Shown here: positions 1-13,100 of the stretch, one piece after another
How positions within the stretch are numbered: position 1 is the first letter of the stretch
How the letters are laid out: every line of letters starts with the position of its first letter
Notes under the pieces: generated by a model
What the model saw: the letters and a program-made list of their open reading frames with translations, nothing else
What the model was told of the DNA's origin: nothing
The model's database searches: none
Assembly (NCBI RefSeq): GCF_921293095.1
Contig: NC_060246.1
Location: 138,694,198-138,758,197 of the forward strand
DNA length: 64,000 bases
Direction of reading: 5' to 3'
Source: Ischnura elegans
Lineage: Eukaryota > Arthropoda > Insecta > Odonata > Coenagrionidae
Made by a program: the position numbers and the translations under genes

Positions 1-595
1 TTAGGTTAAGAATTCTTTTTAATCTGCGTATCCATTAATGTCTATTATTCCTTTTTAACATCCATTTCCTTATGCTTCATTCTTTTTTTTCATTTACAGT
101 TATATTCTCTTGAATTTTCATTACATGTAGGACATATAAAAATCTCTCTTTATATTTCAAGCAATTATTAAGTTACATATACACCGTACAACACCCATTA
201 TTCACACTCTGCTATGGTACTGCATTTTCTTTCATGGAGTCTAGAGCTAATCAAATACTTCTTCCATGCTTGAGGAAAAAATGTAAACCTAAAAGGAAAA
301 CACCAGGAAGACAGTTTTTCATTCAATTTTTATGCATGGGTACTTAATGCTCAATCAACTTTTGAGATTATGTTAATATGTATATGGCATTAAAATTTTT
401 GGATATTTCATCAATGTGATCAATTTTTGAGACAGCTAGTTTTATGTTTGCATAGCAGCTTTCTACATTGATGAAGAAGTGCTAATATAACCCTATAGAC
501 AAGTTTTGTTAAATATTGAAATTATCTGCTTGTTGCCTGAGGCATTATGGAAAATAAGTGTGAATGAGCTTTCCTTTCCATCAGTTACAGTTGTT
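1..595. other. 3' flank of SLC45, nothing recognised
   Basis: AT-rich sequence without a supportable gene, RNA or repeat. Confidence 0.5.
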
Positions 596-655
596 TTTAT
601 TGGATTCATCTCCAAGATTTACATGAAATTGATCATCAATCCTGTTAGCTTTAAT
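596..655 (-). promoter_or_regulatory. candidate polyadenylation signals of the SLC45 gene
   Basis: On the minus strand the first ATTAAA after the stop lies at 655-650 and the first AATAAA at 601-596, about 265 and 320 bases downstream. Position and motif only; no cleavage evidence. Confidence 0.35.
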
Positions 656-917
656 AGAATGAAATTCAAATGTCTGGTCTTTCTCAATTCAGAATTATTT
701 CCATGTGAACCATTGTCAAAAAAAGTTATGACCATCGTAATATAACATGTCATACTCAACCATGGTGCTTTCAGTGGGGTAAGCATGGTGACTGACTATT
801 ATGTCACCGTTGAATGAAGGCACCTTTTGGAGTTAAGGTGATTCCAACAAACCATTATTGTCGTACCCATGAGCCTGAATCCAAGCTGAAATGATGGAAG
901 GTGTGCGTAGGTTCACT

Positions 918-1136
918 TCATAAATCAAGATAAGTGACCTGAGTGGCTATAAGGGCACCACAGAAGCTGAGGAAGGCTGCCACTGCAACCACAGCTGTTG
1001 TGGAGCCAACGGCTGCCACAAGACTTCCCATGAAGCAGGAGAGAGTTAGCTGAGCAAGGAATACCATACTGCTCACTATGGCCACATCAGTGCCCAGGCC
1101 ACGAATCTGAGCATGTGTTCCTCCACCCTCTGCGAA
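918..1136 (-). CDS. Slc45: SLC45 coding exon 11 with stop (helices 11-12)
   Basis: Residues 572-643, FAEGGGTHAQIRGLGTDVAI to ALIATQVTYLDL, then TGA at 920-918. Acceptor TTGTGCAG. Two hydrophobic spans fit helices 11 and 12. Confidence 0.93.
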   Translation of the reverse strand, partial: FAEGGGTHAQIRGLGTDVAIVSSMVFLAQLTLSCFMGSLVAAVGSTTAVVAVAAFLSFCGALIATQVTYLDL

Positions 1137-4100
1137 CTGCACAAAAATATTGAAAAAATACAACACTTTTTTAACAAAGCTAATTATTAACTATAGAATA
1201 GAAGTATATATACAAGGTCCAGGTTCTGGTACATATGTAGTCCTATTGAAATAACATTTGTATTTGATATTGCTAACCTCAAAGCCTTTCATTGATGAAT
1301 ATCCTTCTATAAGGAAATTTTCAAGGACTTGAGAAGGCTTGATATAACTGGAACCTTGCTAGTTGACTTAATTATTTTCAATATTTTTTGTATATTTGCA
1401 TTTCACAAGTATTTCTAATTTAGAGAAAATGTACCTCGAGTAACAGCTTTTCAGAATTCAGTCATTTTTCTTAATGTATGAACAGTTGAGACAAATGTTT
1501 ATTTAAGTCTTCTCTTTTTGTAATGTAGGAACCATTGTAAACATTCCTTACGATCATTGCTTGAGTGGAATTGAAATTATTGTATCAAAACTATATGATC
1601 AAACCAGTGGTGCAGCGAGGGGGGGGTTTTGGGGGATAAACCCCCCCCCCCCCAGAGCTCAGAGAAATTTTTAAGTTTAATCCATTTTACTTAATGGATT
1701 AGTATTCCTTATATATTAGTGTTAGGATTAATCTAATATCTCTCATAAAGCGGTAAAACTAGTCATTTTGAACCATTACTCTTAAAATTTTCTGGAGGAG
1801 GGCCCCCACAACTCCCACTTACCCTGGCAGATATGCAATACCCCCACACTCCAAAGTATTAGTTGCGCCTCAAACCCCCCCTAGCCTTAATTCTTAGCTG
1901 CGCCCCTGATCAATGCTATATGGGAGCAATTTAATGCATACTCACTGTTCCAGAAGCATGGTAGTGTGCTACAAGCAGATATGGCATGGTGAACAGAGTG
2001 GAATACATGACCCCAGCAGACCATGAAAACAGTAAGACTGCTACAGGATGTCTGCAAATGGCCATCATTATCATTCCACTGCAATATACTAGCTGTCCTC
2101 CAACATAAACAGCCCTCGCTCTGAAAGTAAAACCAAAGTAATTAGGTTACTTTCAGTTTTTCCATTCATCAGAACAAGCATTGGAATATGAGTGTGCATA
2201 AGATGGCTATTGATGGGGCTACCTCTCTTTGGTGTGAATTCAAATGTGGTCATTTTAATGAGGTTTGTGGTAAATATAAGCTGCCTGTCATTTTTTTACC
2301 AAGGAAGCAGGCTTGCCAAAATAGTTGACTAGGAACCTACATGCACCAATACACTTCCTTAAAATACAGTTAACTGGACTGCCACGAAGAACAAATGTGT
2401 GTGCTGTTAGTTCATCCATGTAAGTCGGCCTACTACCTTGTGTTTTGAGTCTCAGCAATAGTGGATCTAGTAGAGGTGGGTTTGTGGGAAAGCACCAACC
2501 CAATCAGGCACCACTACAGCCTAATTCATGTCCACAGTAGGTATGGTAACATTTGCTAAAATAGATTCTTCAAAAATTACTCAAACTGTTAAATAATGGA
2601 ATAAATAATGCATTTTGCTTACTTGAACCTTTTTACCAGCTTCTCTATGAGCATGGAGTAGCAGGAGCATGAAAGGGAGTACATTGACATTCCCCAGCAG
2701 CCAAAGCGAACGCCTTCTTCATAGAGCTCTCGCTCAGCTGATCCATCCTCAGCCTGAAAGAAAATTGAAGAAACATGAATGATGAAGGGGATCATAAAAA
2801 AATGTGCTTCAAACATGCACACTCATAAATATCTAGGGAAAAATATTCATTCATAATTTAAAATCTATAGTCCATCTAAATAAATCTTGCAAGACTTGCT
2901 CATTACATATTACATAACTTTTTATTTATCTTGGCATCTCATCTATTCCTTACCTCAAAGTGAAAAACTTGGAAAAAATAAATAAATACCTGTCTTGGAT
3001 AAATACCTATTCTAAACTTTTCTGAAGAAATTTCAGGCATACATTCTATTAGCCACCTATTTATGGTGATTGTACATTTTTTCTTCCTCATCCTTATTTT
3101 TGTTTGATGGTGTTTGTCTGATATTCAGACAACATCAAACTGATTTTTTTATTTGACTGCTTTTTATGGGTGAATTTTTGTCTTCTGTTCTACAATCTTA
3201 GTCTCATGTTCCTTTTCATATTTTATCCAATGATATAATAATTTCCTTTAAAATCGGCTATTGACTTACTAAGATATTGTGACAAGGCTTTTGAAGGAAA
3301 TCGTTTTCCTTCTGTAATCAGAATATTAAGATGCCTGTGAAATAGATCTATTGGGTTAAAAACACTACAGTATGTGACCCACACTCCTAAGTATGTACTT
3401 TCCCATCATTATTGGTAATGCTAATGCCGTGAGGATGTGAAGGCAAGGAAATCAGTGGACATAGACATGAGCAACCAATTTGAGCTTGTAATCAATTTAG
3501 TGAAGACTGGGGAGGTGTGGGTTCCTCAAACTTGTCTGAAGGATATAGGAGATATGTATATTTCTTCTTGGGCTAAAGATTTAATGGATATTATGGTATT
3601 ATTTGTACAAATAGAACTGCGTAATAACTGTAGTGCAGTTCACTCCCAATTATCCGGGCTAATGATGGGGGAGAGATGGCACGAATAATCGGAAAACATG
3701 GGTAACCCAAATTTTCACTTCAATGTCATATAATGTTCATAATTTACATAAAACAAACAATATATTATTATTCATCCAGTTATTCTGTTATTTTAGAGTG
3801 CTTCCCAGACTCACTGAGAGCTTTCTTCGCCAGTTAGTTTTCTTTTTAGCAGCGATAGCATGGTTGTACTCGTATTATTTATGCTTCTTGTAAGGCCTGG
3901 TTACATCCGTGGCTTTGTGATCACGGATACAGAAAGTAGTTTGCGTGAATGCTTCAAAACCACTGCTCGACGTCGGAAACTACACTGTCAGGCACCACGC
4001 CATGTAGTCGCCACTCCCACAAGTTGCCCGGGTTGCAACTGCTGCAGGAAGTGTGTCCGTGATCCCGGTCGCGCACTGCGAGACTTGGAATACAGGAACT

Positions 4101-7100
4101 TGGTGCTCCCGTGAATGCAGCTAGCTCACGATCGCTTTCGTTTTACGAAGGTAATTCTAACGGAAATAATAGGCACGGTTCATCCAAGCATTAATTCAGT
4201 AATTCCGGTGATTTTTCGTTGAATTTTATTTTTTTTTAATAAAGATCGTGGAAATTATTGAGCGAATGTGAAAATCATGCACGGATATACCACAGCCGGA
4301 TAATCGGGAGTCTGCTGTATTTCAAAAGTTCGATACGCTTAAAAACTTTATTGATAGGTAGTTGTCTTTTTCCTCTCTTTTGTATGTGTGTATATAATTA
4401 GAATTCAAGTAGGTATTTGATTGAAAACAAACCTTTGGATTCCCACCATAGACTGCTTCACCCACGAAATCAGTGAAGTATAGGGAATAACAGACATGGG
4501 CCATCCAGCAGAAAAGGTTGGTTGCGCAGAGGATTCTCAGTGATGGAGGCATCACCACAATGGAAGATAAATATTGGCTGAGTGTGGGTGGCATTTCCCC
4601 AGCAAATTCACTGCCTCTTGCATCCTATGGGAACATGGACGTATTAGCAGAAATTAAAAAAACTATTATTGTGGACCAATATTCTTTCTTGGAAGGATTA
4701 ATCTTAAAGCATATTCCAATGTGTGTTGAATTGACTACATATATTCTGGATGAGGAGTCATTTTAAAGGGTATCACATGCACACGTAAAAGCTGCTATGT
4801 TGAAAAATAAACCATTCATAAATAAGGAGTAGAAATTGATAATCAAAGACTCCATACATTATAGAACACATAAAAGATATCAGAAACTGCTGGGTGTTCA
4901 CAAGTTGTGATTGAAAAAACTAGCCACATATCTAGTTGGTTACTAACAGAGTGGATAGTTTTCTGTGTTAACATCCAAACGCACTGAGGTGCCAACATTT
5001 TAACTCTCAGGCTTTTGGGTTCTACATTTGCTCAAAGTAACTGACCCCATAAATAGTGGCCATAAAATATTAGCAGTATGTTCGCGCAATCCGGCCCGAA
5101 GGACCAAAAATGTTCGCGCAACCCGGCCCGTGGTGGCTCGGAAGATGTGCGTGCGGGGAGGTGTGCGCCGGGTTATGATAAATGAAGGGCGAGGACACCT
5201 TCGATGGAATTTGGTTTATTTCGCGTGCGACTTACGCACGCCAAAACTCTGCGTCCACACGCTTCCGGCTTTTGTCAAACACTGCCTCACCCACGCCGTC
5301 GGCAAGGGCATGGATGCTAGGGTCTGAGGGTTACTGACCCTCGAGTAATGGCACTCCCTCACTCCTAAAGGGTGCGAGTCGAAACTCCTTGGCGGAGACC
5401 ACGGGAAAGGGGCCGAATGGGACTCGGTCGGAACTTGGAAATCCCATAGGGCGACGACACTCGCCGAAGGGGAGGGGGTAAATACCCAACACAGTTTTTA
5501 AATAAATTATACATCCATTCCATAAGTAACCAAGTAGTTAGCTAGTTTGAATCACAATGGTGAATACCCTGCAGCTGTTTCCACAGGCAGATGTAAGGGG
5601 GGCATACCCCCCCCCCCCCCAGACATTTAAAAAATAGACAAGATTTTTAATACAAATATTAATAAATTTTATATTTTAATACAAAAATTTTAACATTTAG
5701 ATATCAATAACTTTTATTACAAAATTTAGAAGTACATATTCCATAGAGTAATTGTTGCATATAGATTTTAAGCCCAAATATGAGAAGACTGTTTACCAGT
5801 CAGACCCTCCCCCCCTGGAAAAAATCTTGGATTCGCTCTCGGCTGTATCTGTTATATTTTATATATGTTCTACCTGTAGAATTAAAAAATAAAGGAGAAT
5901 GTAAATAACAAATACTTTTATCTTTTATAGACCCTGAAATCAGTAAATTAATGATATATATATATTTGTGTACTCTCATATACCACAAAATACACCATTA
6001 CTTGCTCTGATTGCTCATTATGTATAGTTGACTAGCCTACCAGCTCATACACCAGTGTTAGTAAAATAATGTCTGCATTTCTGCTGGATTGTGTACTATG
6101 AATATAATCACACTGGGAGAGTTTATTGGAGGGGAGTATTTTGAAATTGTCATGAAATTATGTATATGCCATTTCCCAGTGTTTCTAATTTTGAAAGCAT
6201 GAAAATTTAATTTTTTAACTATCCCACAAAATATTTTAATTTTGAAAGATGTCTAAATTGATAATCATTAATTTAATTTTGTTACCATGGTAGGGGCTGT
6301 TCCACCTCCAGAAGGTTGCTCTGGTGCTGTGTTACCAGCTGATGCTACATCTACTAGAGCAGTCGCCTCTTGGTTAACTCCTCCACTAGAACTTTCCACT
6401 CCTTCTGCATTTCCTTCTGTCACAGAATCCCACTGTTTAAATGGAAAAAATACTGGTAGTTATGTAGTACAGTATCAACAAAATAGTTGTGGCATAATTG
6501 AGGTAGTCAATTCATATTTTCCTCTCATTACTCATAAAGAAATACATATTTGGCATATTTTAGCTATTTTAAAATTAGTATTTTTTAAAATTCAAGTCCA
6601 CTCAAAATCAAAACTGGTACAATATGTATGTAGAACCCTGAGAATGATGCGTACTTGTGAAAGGTTTTATTTAAATATTTCTAAAATGCATTGTTTCTGC
6701 AAATATTATGATCCACCACTTATTTTTATCATTTATGTACACGGATTGTGCTTTGCTGCTCATTTTTGCTTATGGTTTTCATTTTTCAAATAAAATGCTC
6801 TCTTGTTGTTGCACATACAAGGGGGTGTTAGGCTATTGGAGGCCTAGTGCCAATGCTGTGGTAAGGTGGAGGAATGAGGGGGTTAACTCCTTCCAAAATT
6901 TCTGGAGTGAACAGTCTTATTTAAAACTAAAATAGTCAATAGAATCCTCCTGCCTCTCACTAATACTTTTAGACCCCAGCATTGTATATCGCATTTATGA
7001 AGGATGGCTATATATTTCCCTCCCCGAAATCTCATTATTATTAATTATTGTCAGATAATATGCTCCTACCTGGGAATTTAACCCAAAAAAAACATATTAT

Positions 7101-10100
7101 CATTCATTGCCCATTATTAGGATCAAAAGAAGTAAAATCAGTGGAAAACCCATACAGCGATTCACCAATACTTATTCTATTTGGTTCTTCGGAGAAATTG
7201 TATCACAAATTCATGCATCATTCATTGCCCATTATTAGAATTAAAAGAAGTAAAATCAGTGGAAAACCCATACAGCGATTCACCAAGACTTATTCTATTT
7301 GGTTCTTCGGAGAAATTGTATCACATATTCTGGAAATAGGCACTAGCCAGTTACTTACTGGTGGTGGTGGAGGGGGTGGTTGCAGAGTTGCAAGGGCACC
7401 ATAAGATGGATGATGTGAGGGCAGAGTAGCGCTATTTTCATCAGAGGCACCTGCTGTACCTACTGCAGCCACTGGTGAAGTTAGTGACATTGCCTCCCGA
7501 CGTACCTGTAATATTGTGTTGGATACTATTTATTAGCTTTAAATTACGCAATATCCTCCCATTTATCATACAAACACTTCATAACTACAGTAGAAATGAG
7601 AGGAGAATGCTCACAGACAATATATATTATAAAATAGGAAGATCAAGAACTATAATTTGCTCATTTAAAATAACTTGCTTGTTCAATTGAATTCACTTGC
7701 AGCCATTTCTCTGCTGCAAAAACGTGAGGGCGTCTTGTCAATATTAATTTAATCTTTCCCAGTACATATTGAATTGATAAGAAAATGTTAACTTGGTGTT
7801 TATCCACTGTACAGTGAATCAAATGGACATGGAATAATTTGCTCATATCAATTACAGGTGAATACAATCCAATTTTCTCTTAAATATTTAAGAGAAAAAC
7901 AATTATTAGGGGCTAATAATATAACACTTGCCAAATAATCATCTGTACATGACCTGACAGCTCTACTCCAAGGTAGGTCCTCTTTATGAAAATTAGTGCA
8001 GCATAAATTTTGATAATATATATTTGTCTCCTGAATGACCTCAAATTATTCATTTCCTAACTACGCATTGCATATTGCCTATGCTCCCAGGAAATCCTGT
8101 GCCTTATTGTTTCATGGGAAGTAATAGGAAAGGAATCCACAGTAGTTGTAATGGCGATTACTCGAGATTATAAATTTTCCTCGCAATTTTCTCTGAAATG
8201 CGTGAGAAGTTAGTCTACGATATTTCTCTCCCCTACTCCAATTACATTATTGCGAATTGCCTATATTTATGGCGTAACTCAGCAGCGCGTCGAGACAGCA
8301 ATAAGCTCCGCGTGTAGTTATGCGGACTGCTTCAGTTATTTGTTGAAACAATTCGCGAAATATGCAGAAAAGTTATCGCTGTACATCAATTAGCAGTTTT
8401 ACTGTGCTAGAGATGCATACTCGAAGTATTGAGGTATTACTGAAAGCTAAGGTGATATGTGAATTTTTTTAGGGATTTCGCGAAAACAGTTGAGCGACTT
8501 TAAGGCTAACTTATCCATTTTACCAGTGTTTTTGAGCGTGTATGTATTCATAGAATTTTTCCCTTGTCAAGGATGTCGCTTAAAGTGTTTTGGATCTTAA
8601 ACATTAATGACAGGTGTTCAAACATCAATTTGAAATCGTGATTTCTGTTGATGCAATGTTATTTAATTCTATGTTCCAGCTGCGTGGTCTCTTTCTCAAA
8701 ACCTAATTCTACACAAATGCCTCGATTTCTCAAGGCTTGGTTTTGTATTTTCGAATGTAGTAAGTAAAAACTTTCCATGAAATCAGGCAATCTGAACAGA
8801 ATCCTGCAGGGATCCCGCGGGGATGCACTCCTTAGGCCGGGTATGTGTGCTTTTACCAGGGGAGAGGGGATTGTGGAAGAGAAAACGTAAAGAAGCATTG
8901 CTATTATGAGACTACTGTCGACGCCTCCAGGGTTGAGGGATGGAATAATCCCGCGCCGACGCGTCGTCAGGACAACGCGAGCTACCACTTGTGAGACTAG
9001 ATTTGATGTTACAAGAGAGAGAGAGCCGACCAGCCTATGAGAAATATGATCCAGTGATTTTTCTGCTACGAGAAGAGACAGCGCAAAACTCTTGTCGTCG
9101 TCATATCATCACTTCATTGATAAAAGTTTTTTCTCCATCGTATTCGATGAATTACGGCTCCCCGCCATCTCTGACCCATGGCATTCATGGAGCACCGAAA
9201 AATAAAGTGCCATCACTTAAACGAGGAGGAAATTGATGAATTTTTACATGCGATGTCGTGCATTGAGTCTATGACCCATTCTCTTGCTTAATGACATATT
9301 CTTGCCTTATAATAGTGAAATGAACGGACGAACTTCTTTTTGGTCATTCTTATGCGTATCGCACCCGGCGGTTATTCACCATTACTGCTTCAGATTTAGC
9401 GTAGGTTTTAGTGGTAGGTATTGTTGCATAGGGATTACAATTTTTCGCTTGCATTCTCTTTAAGATAAGTCAAAACTCGAACCAAACTTGAAGGAATATT
9501 ATAATTAAAAAATTCAGATTACCTTCTCCAACTCTACACCATCCTTCTCCAAAATTTCAAGGGGTATTTCCTTAAAGCTGCTGACTGTGACTGAAACGCA
9601 GGTGATGAATATAAATGTAATTAATGTGAAGACTGCACGGACATGTCCTCCAAGCATTGCACCTGAGGAATATGGAAAAAAATCTTGGTCAGCAAATCCT
9701 AATTTAAAAAAATAACTTATCAATAAGAGGTAATAAAAATTATGGTTCTATTTGTCATCAAATGAATTTTTTACAATGAATAATATTTAAAAAAAAGAAT
9801 TTTAATTTTTGACCCTCATATAATTGCAGAAATTTATTTTCTTGGAAGAGCTTTTACTCCTTAAATCCTCTTTGTAATTAACCGTTTAATGATTAGGTAA
9901 TATAGTTTTCTCCCGTTTGCCGTGTATATAATAAAAATAACTACGCACGGCTATAGATGTTTTGTCGGCTGTTATCTGAGATGCAGCATCTCCTGATATT
10001 TTGACGTGATAAAACTCCATAGATTTTGTACATCTTCCTGTCAAATCAAGACACCAAATCGAAATAACAGGCTTTACATTACTTGAAATTTATGTAAAAA

Positions 10101-13100
10101 AAAGTCATAAAATCTCGATTGATAATGAAATGGTAAAGTTTTATCTTTCAGAATCTAATGGACACAGAAAATGGCCTCAATATTTTGAAAGAAATCGAAA
10201 TAAATAGTTGTACTTTGTTGTGCACAATTGTTAATTTTTTTGTACTGAACTTCAGCTTGTCACTAGAATGAATAATGGCTTGTATCGTACCCAAGGCAGT
10301 TGCATCCCAGTTAATGCCACCGAGTGCATAACCAAGGCATCCTCCGAGACCAGCCATAATTGTAAATGTGCTAAGCCCTCTCGCATGGTCCTCTGGAAGA
10401 GTAAAAAAAAAAACAAATATTAATGCATGGAAAACGCTATGACAAATATTTAAGTACAATAAATCATTAGAATTCCTTGACAAAGATAACAAAAATTTAA
10501 TGTCATTCTCTTAAGATCGTCTCCATATTATAGATTTGAACTCTGCCGACTTTTCGGGCTACGAATAAAATATCGATAAATAATTCTTCACCTAAAAAAT
10601 TAATATTACTCTAAAATGTATATTTATTCTATATAATCAATTATATTAGTAAATATTATTATCTATAATTATTATTTTTTATTATTATAACTCTAGTGTA
10701 TGATAAATAATTCTGCGAAGAATTACGTCAAGATCAGAGCTTTTATTTTTCACCCATGACGAGCTATTTTAACTTACTTTTAGGTTAATTCAAAGAATAT
10801 TCATTCTCTTTAAGTCTTAGTGCAGGGTCTGAGGATAGAGAATACAGCCATGAATGGAAATTCAAGCGCGGAGACGCAATAGCATGGCATCGCTGGCAGG
10901 AAGTGAGATATATATCAGACGATATAAGGAGTCCATTGGCGCGAGATTGGGGCCATAAATAGCCTTGTATTTCTCTGTCTCGACGGGAGAAGGCTTAAGG
11001 GGATTCAAGGGATAAGGAGGGGTCTGTGTTAGAGAGAGGGTAAGGTTAGGGTAATCAAATTGAAATGAGACGCGAGGATCGGCTGAAACCGTTCTGGTGA
11101 CGACACGAGGCAATTGGCGCGTTGTTTTCCATCCGTAACGGAAGCAAACCAAGCGCATTGTGTGGAAGAGGAATGCGAGGATTTGGAAGGATAAAACGAT
11201 AAAGGGTTCAGGGTAATAGAGCGGAAAACGGATGCACGAAGGGAATTGACTTCTGGGTGACAGAATGAAAATGTATCATGAAATCAGAAGAAATTGTCTG
11301 ATTATGAAACTGAGCGACTTCGTTCGTTCGTTCAACTTGATCTTGGGTTAGAACATGAATTTAGGATTTGTAAAGAGTGACTGAGAAAAAGTATTGGATA
11401 ACGAAAAGGAAATTTAATTGGTGAGTAGATACAGCTATGAGGCGATTCTCTTTAAAGTCTCTACGTACCTCATTCAAATTTCACAGATAAATGATACGTA
11501 ATGAAAGAAGATGCATCGAAATCGTCTGTGAAATTTTTAACATATACCCAACCTATGATACAGATATTTAGTGGGGTTGGGTAAGGTTTTTCAAGCCTCG
11601 AAACAGCTATTGTGATACTTATAACTAGTGTAAAAACCAATGACTTCCGTGCGCAACTTTGGAATTGCACATTAAATGTTTTTTCTCCATTTTTACCGTA
11701 GGGGTAGGTAGGAGAGTTGACTCAGGAAGGCTATTCGGATTTTCCACTGCATGGCTGCTGTCGACCCGAATATCCTTCCATGACGCAATACGCATGGGAT
11801 GCACCAATAGGTCAATTATAAACATGTCTTGGGTGTTAGACCATTTGAGGGTGTATAATTCCTATTGTCAATCGTCAATTCATTTGCCGGCCGCGTCGTT
11901 TCAACAATAGATTTGACGTTTTCAACTTTTACGTAATAGACATCATACGTCACCCTTCAAGGCCATAGCGAGCGGAGGGTGGGTCAAGGGGTTCACTCTC
12001 CCCCCTCTTTCCTCGGAACATTGTCTCAAGTGAGACATAAACCACATATCCGAAAAAATCTCCCTTTGGCCATAGCCATAAAAATTCTTCCGGTGAGGGT
12101 TTTGGAGGAGTGAATATATTTTGGGGTAGGAGGGTCACTTGAAGGAGGAGCACCTAAGACTCTTCTCAACATTTCGGGGGCGTTAGACCGCTTTTTCCCC
12201 CGCTCGCTGAGCCTTGAACCTCCCCTGAAATTATTCTTTCGCTCTTAACAGCCACGTATGGCTTATTATTTCGTGCAGGGATGGATTTAGAGAGGGTCAC
12301 AGGGGTCACAACCCCCAAAATTTTATCATTAAATATCTAATTTTAATTATTTTAAAAGTGTTTGTATCCTTGTAGGAGTGGATAGGGAGTGCGTATGCAA
12401 ATGCATGGCTACAAGTCCCATACGTGAGAGAAGTTTGAGTTGTATTTATCGTAGAGCGTAGCACTCCTTACAGTAAAAACGCCCCTCTCTCCCGGTGGGT
12501 AATCCATACTTTCCGGACCTATGTTATGACCCCCTATCCCAAATATAATGCTGAATCCGCCCATGATTTCGTGTGCACTCACCGGGAACCGTGACGTCGA
12601 GGAGGTAGGCTCTGGAAGGGCTCTGGCAGGCGTCGGCGTCGAAGTCGAGCAGCACGGTGCCCAGGATGGTAAAGAAGAGGCCCCAAGGATGTGAAGGGGG
12701 CGGCGGGGGCGGGGCTCGGGGTGGCGAGCCGGGGGCCGTGGCGTTGACGTGGGCGGAGGGTGGCGGCGGCCGCTGGTCGCCCATCGCGTAGCCCATGTCC
12801 TCGCCGTTCGGCACCAGGATCAACCCTTCCGGCGGAAACAATGACAGCACAGTGCGTCACAACGACATTCGCTCTGAGGATGACCTCATTATTGGAAAGG
12901 CTCCTTAGGTATCAGGCTTTCGGTTTCATACCTTCTCAGGGCTACAAATTGGGGAGTAAAGGTAAAAGGAAGAGTTTGGAGGGAAGGTGATTTGAAGGGG
13001 GGACAGGGCGATGACCTTCAAAATCTTGAATATACTGCCTCTACATCTTTGTTGACGCAAATACTGTCGGAATTCCTTTGGTTATATTTGAGGATAAGGA

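Noticed and set aside
2288-2503. 71-codon minus-strand frame between SLC45 exons 9 and 10
   Set aside because: Intronic; exons 9 and 10 join in phase without it and it matches nothing in the family.
6287-6793. 168-codon plus-strand frame
   Set aside because: Antisense to SLC45 exon 7; its second half is AT-rich intron.
7680-7730. Possible micro-exon CAGAGAAATGGCTGCAA in SLC45 intron 5
   Set aside because: 17 nt would break the frame that is otherwise continuous from exon 5 to exon 6.
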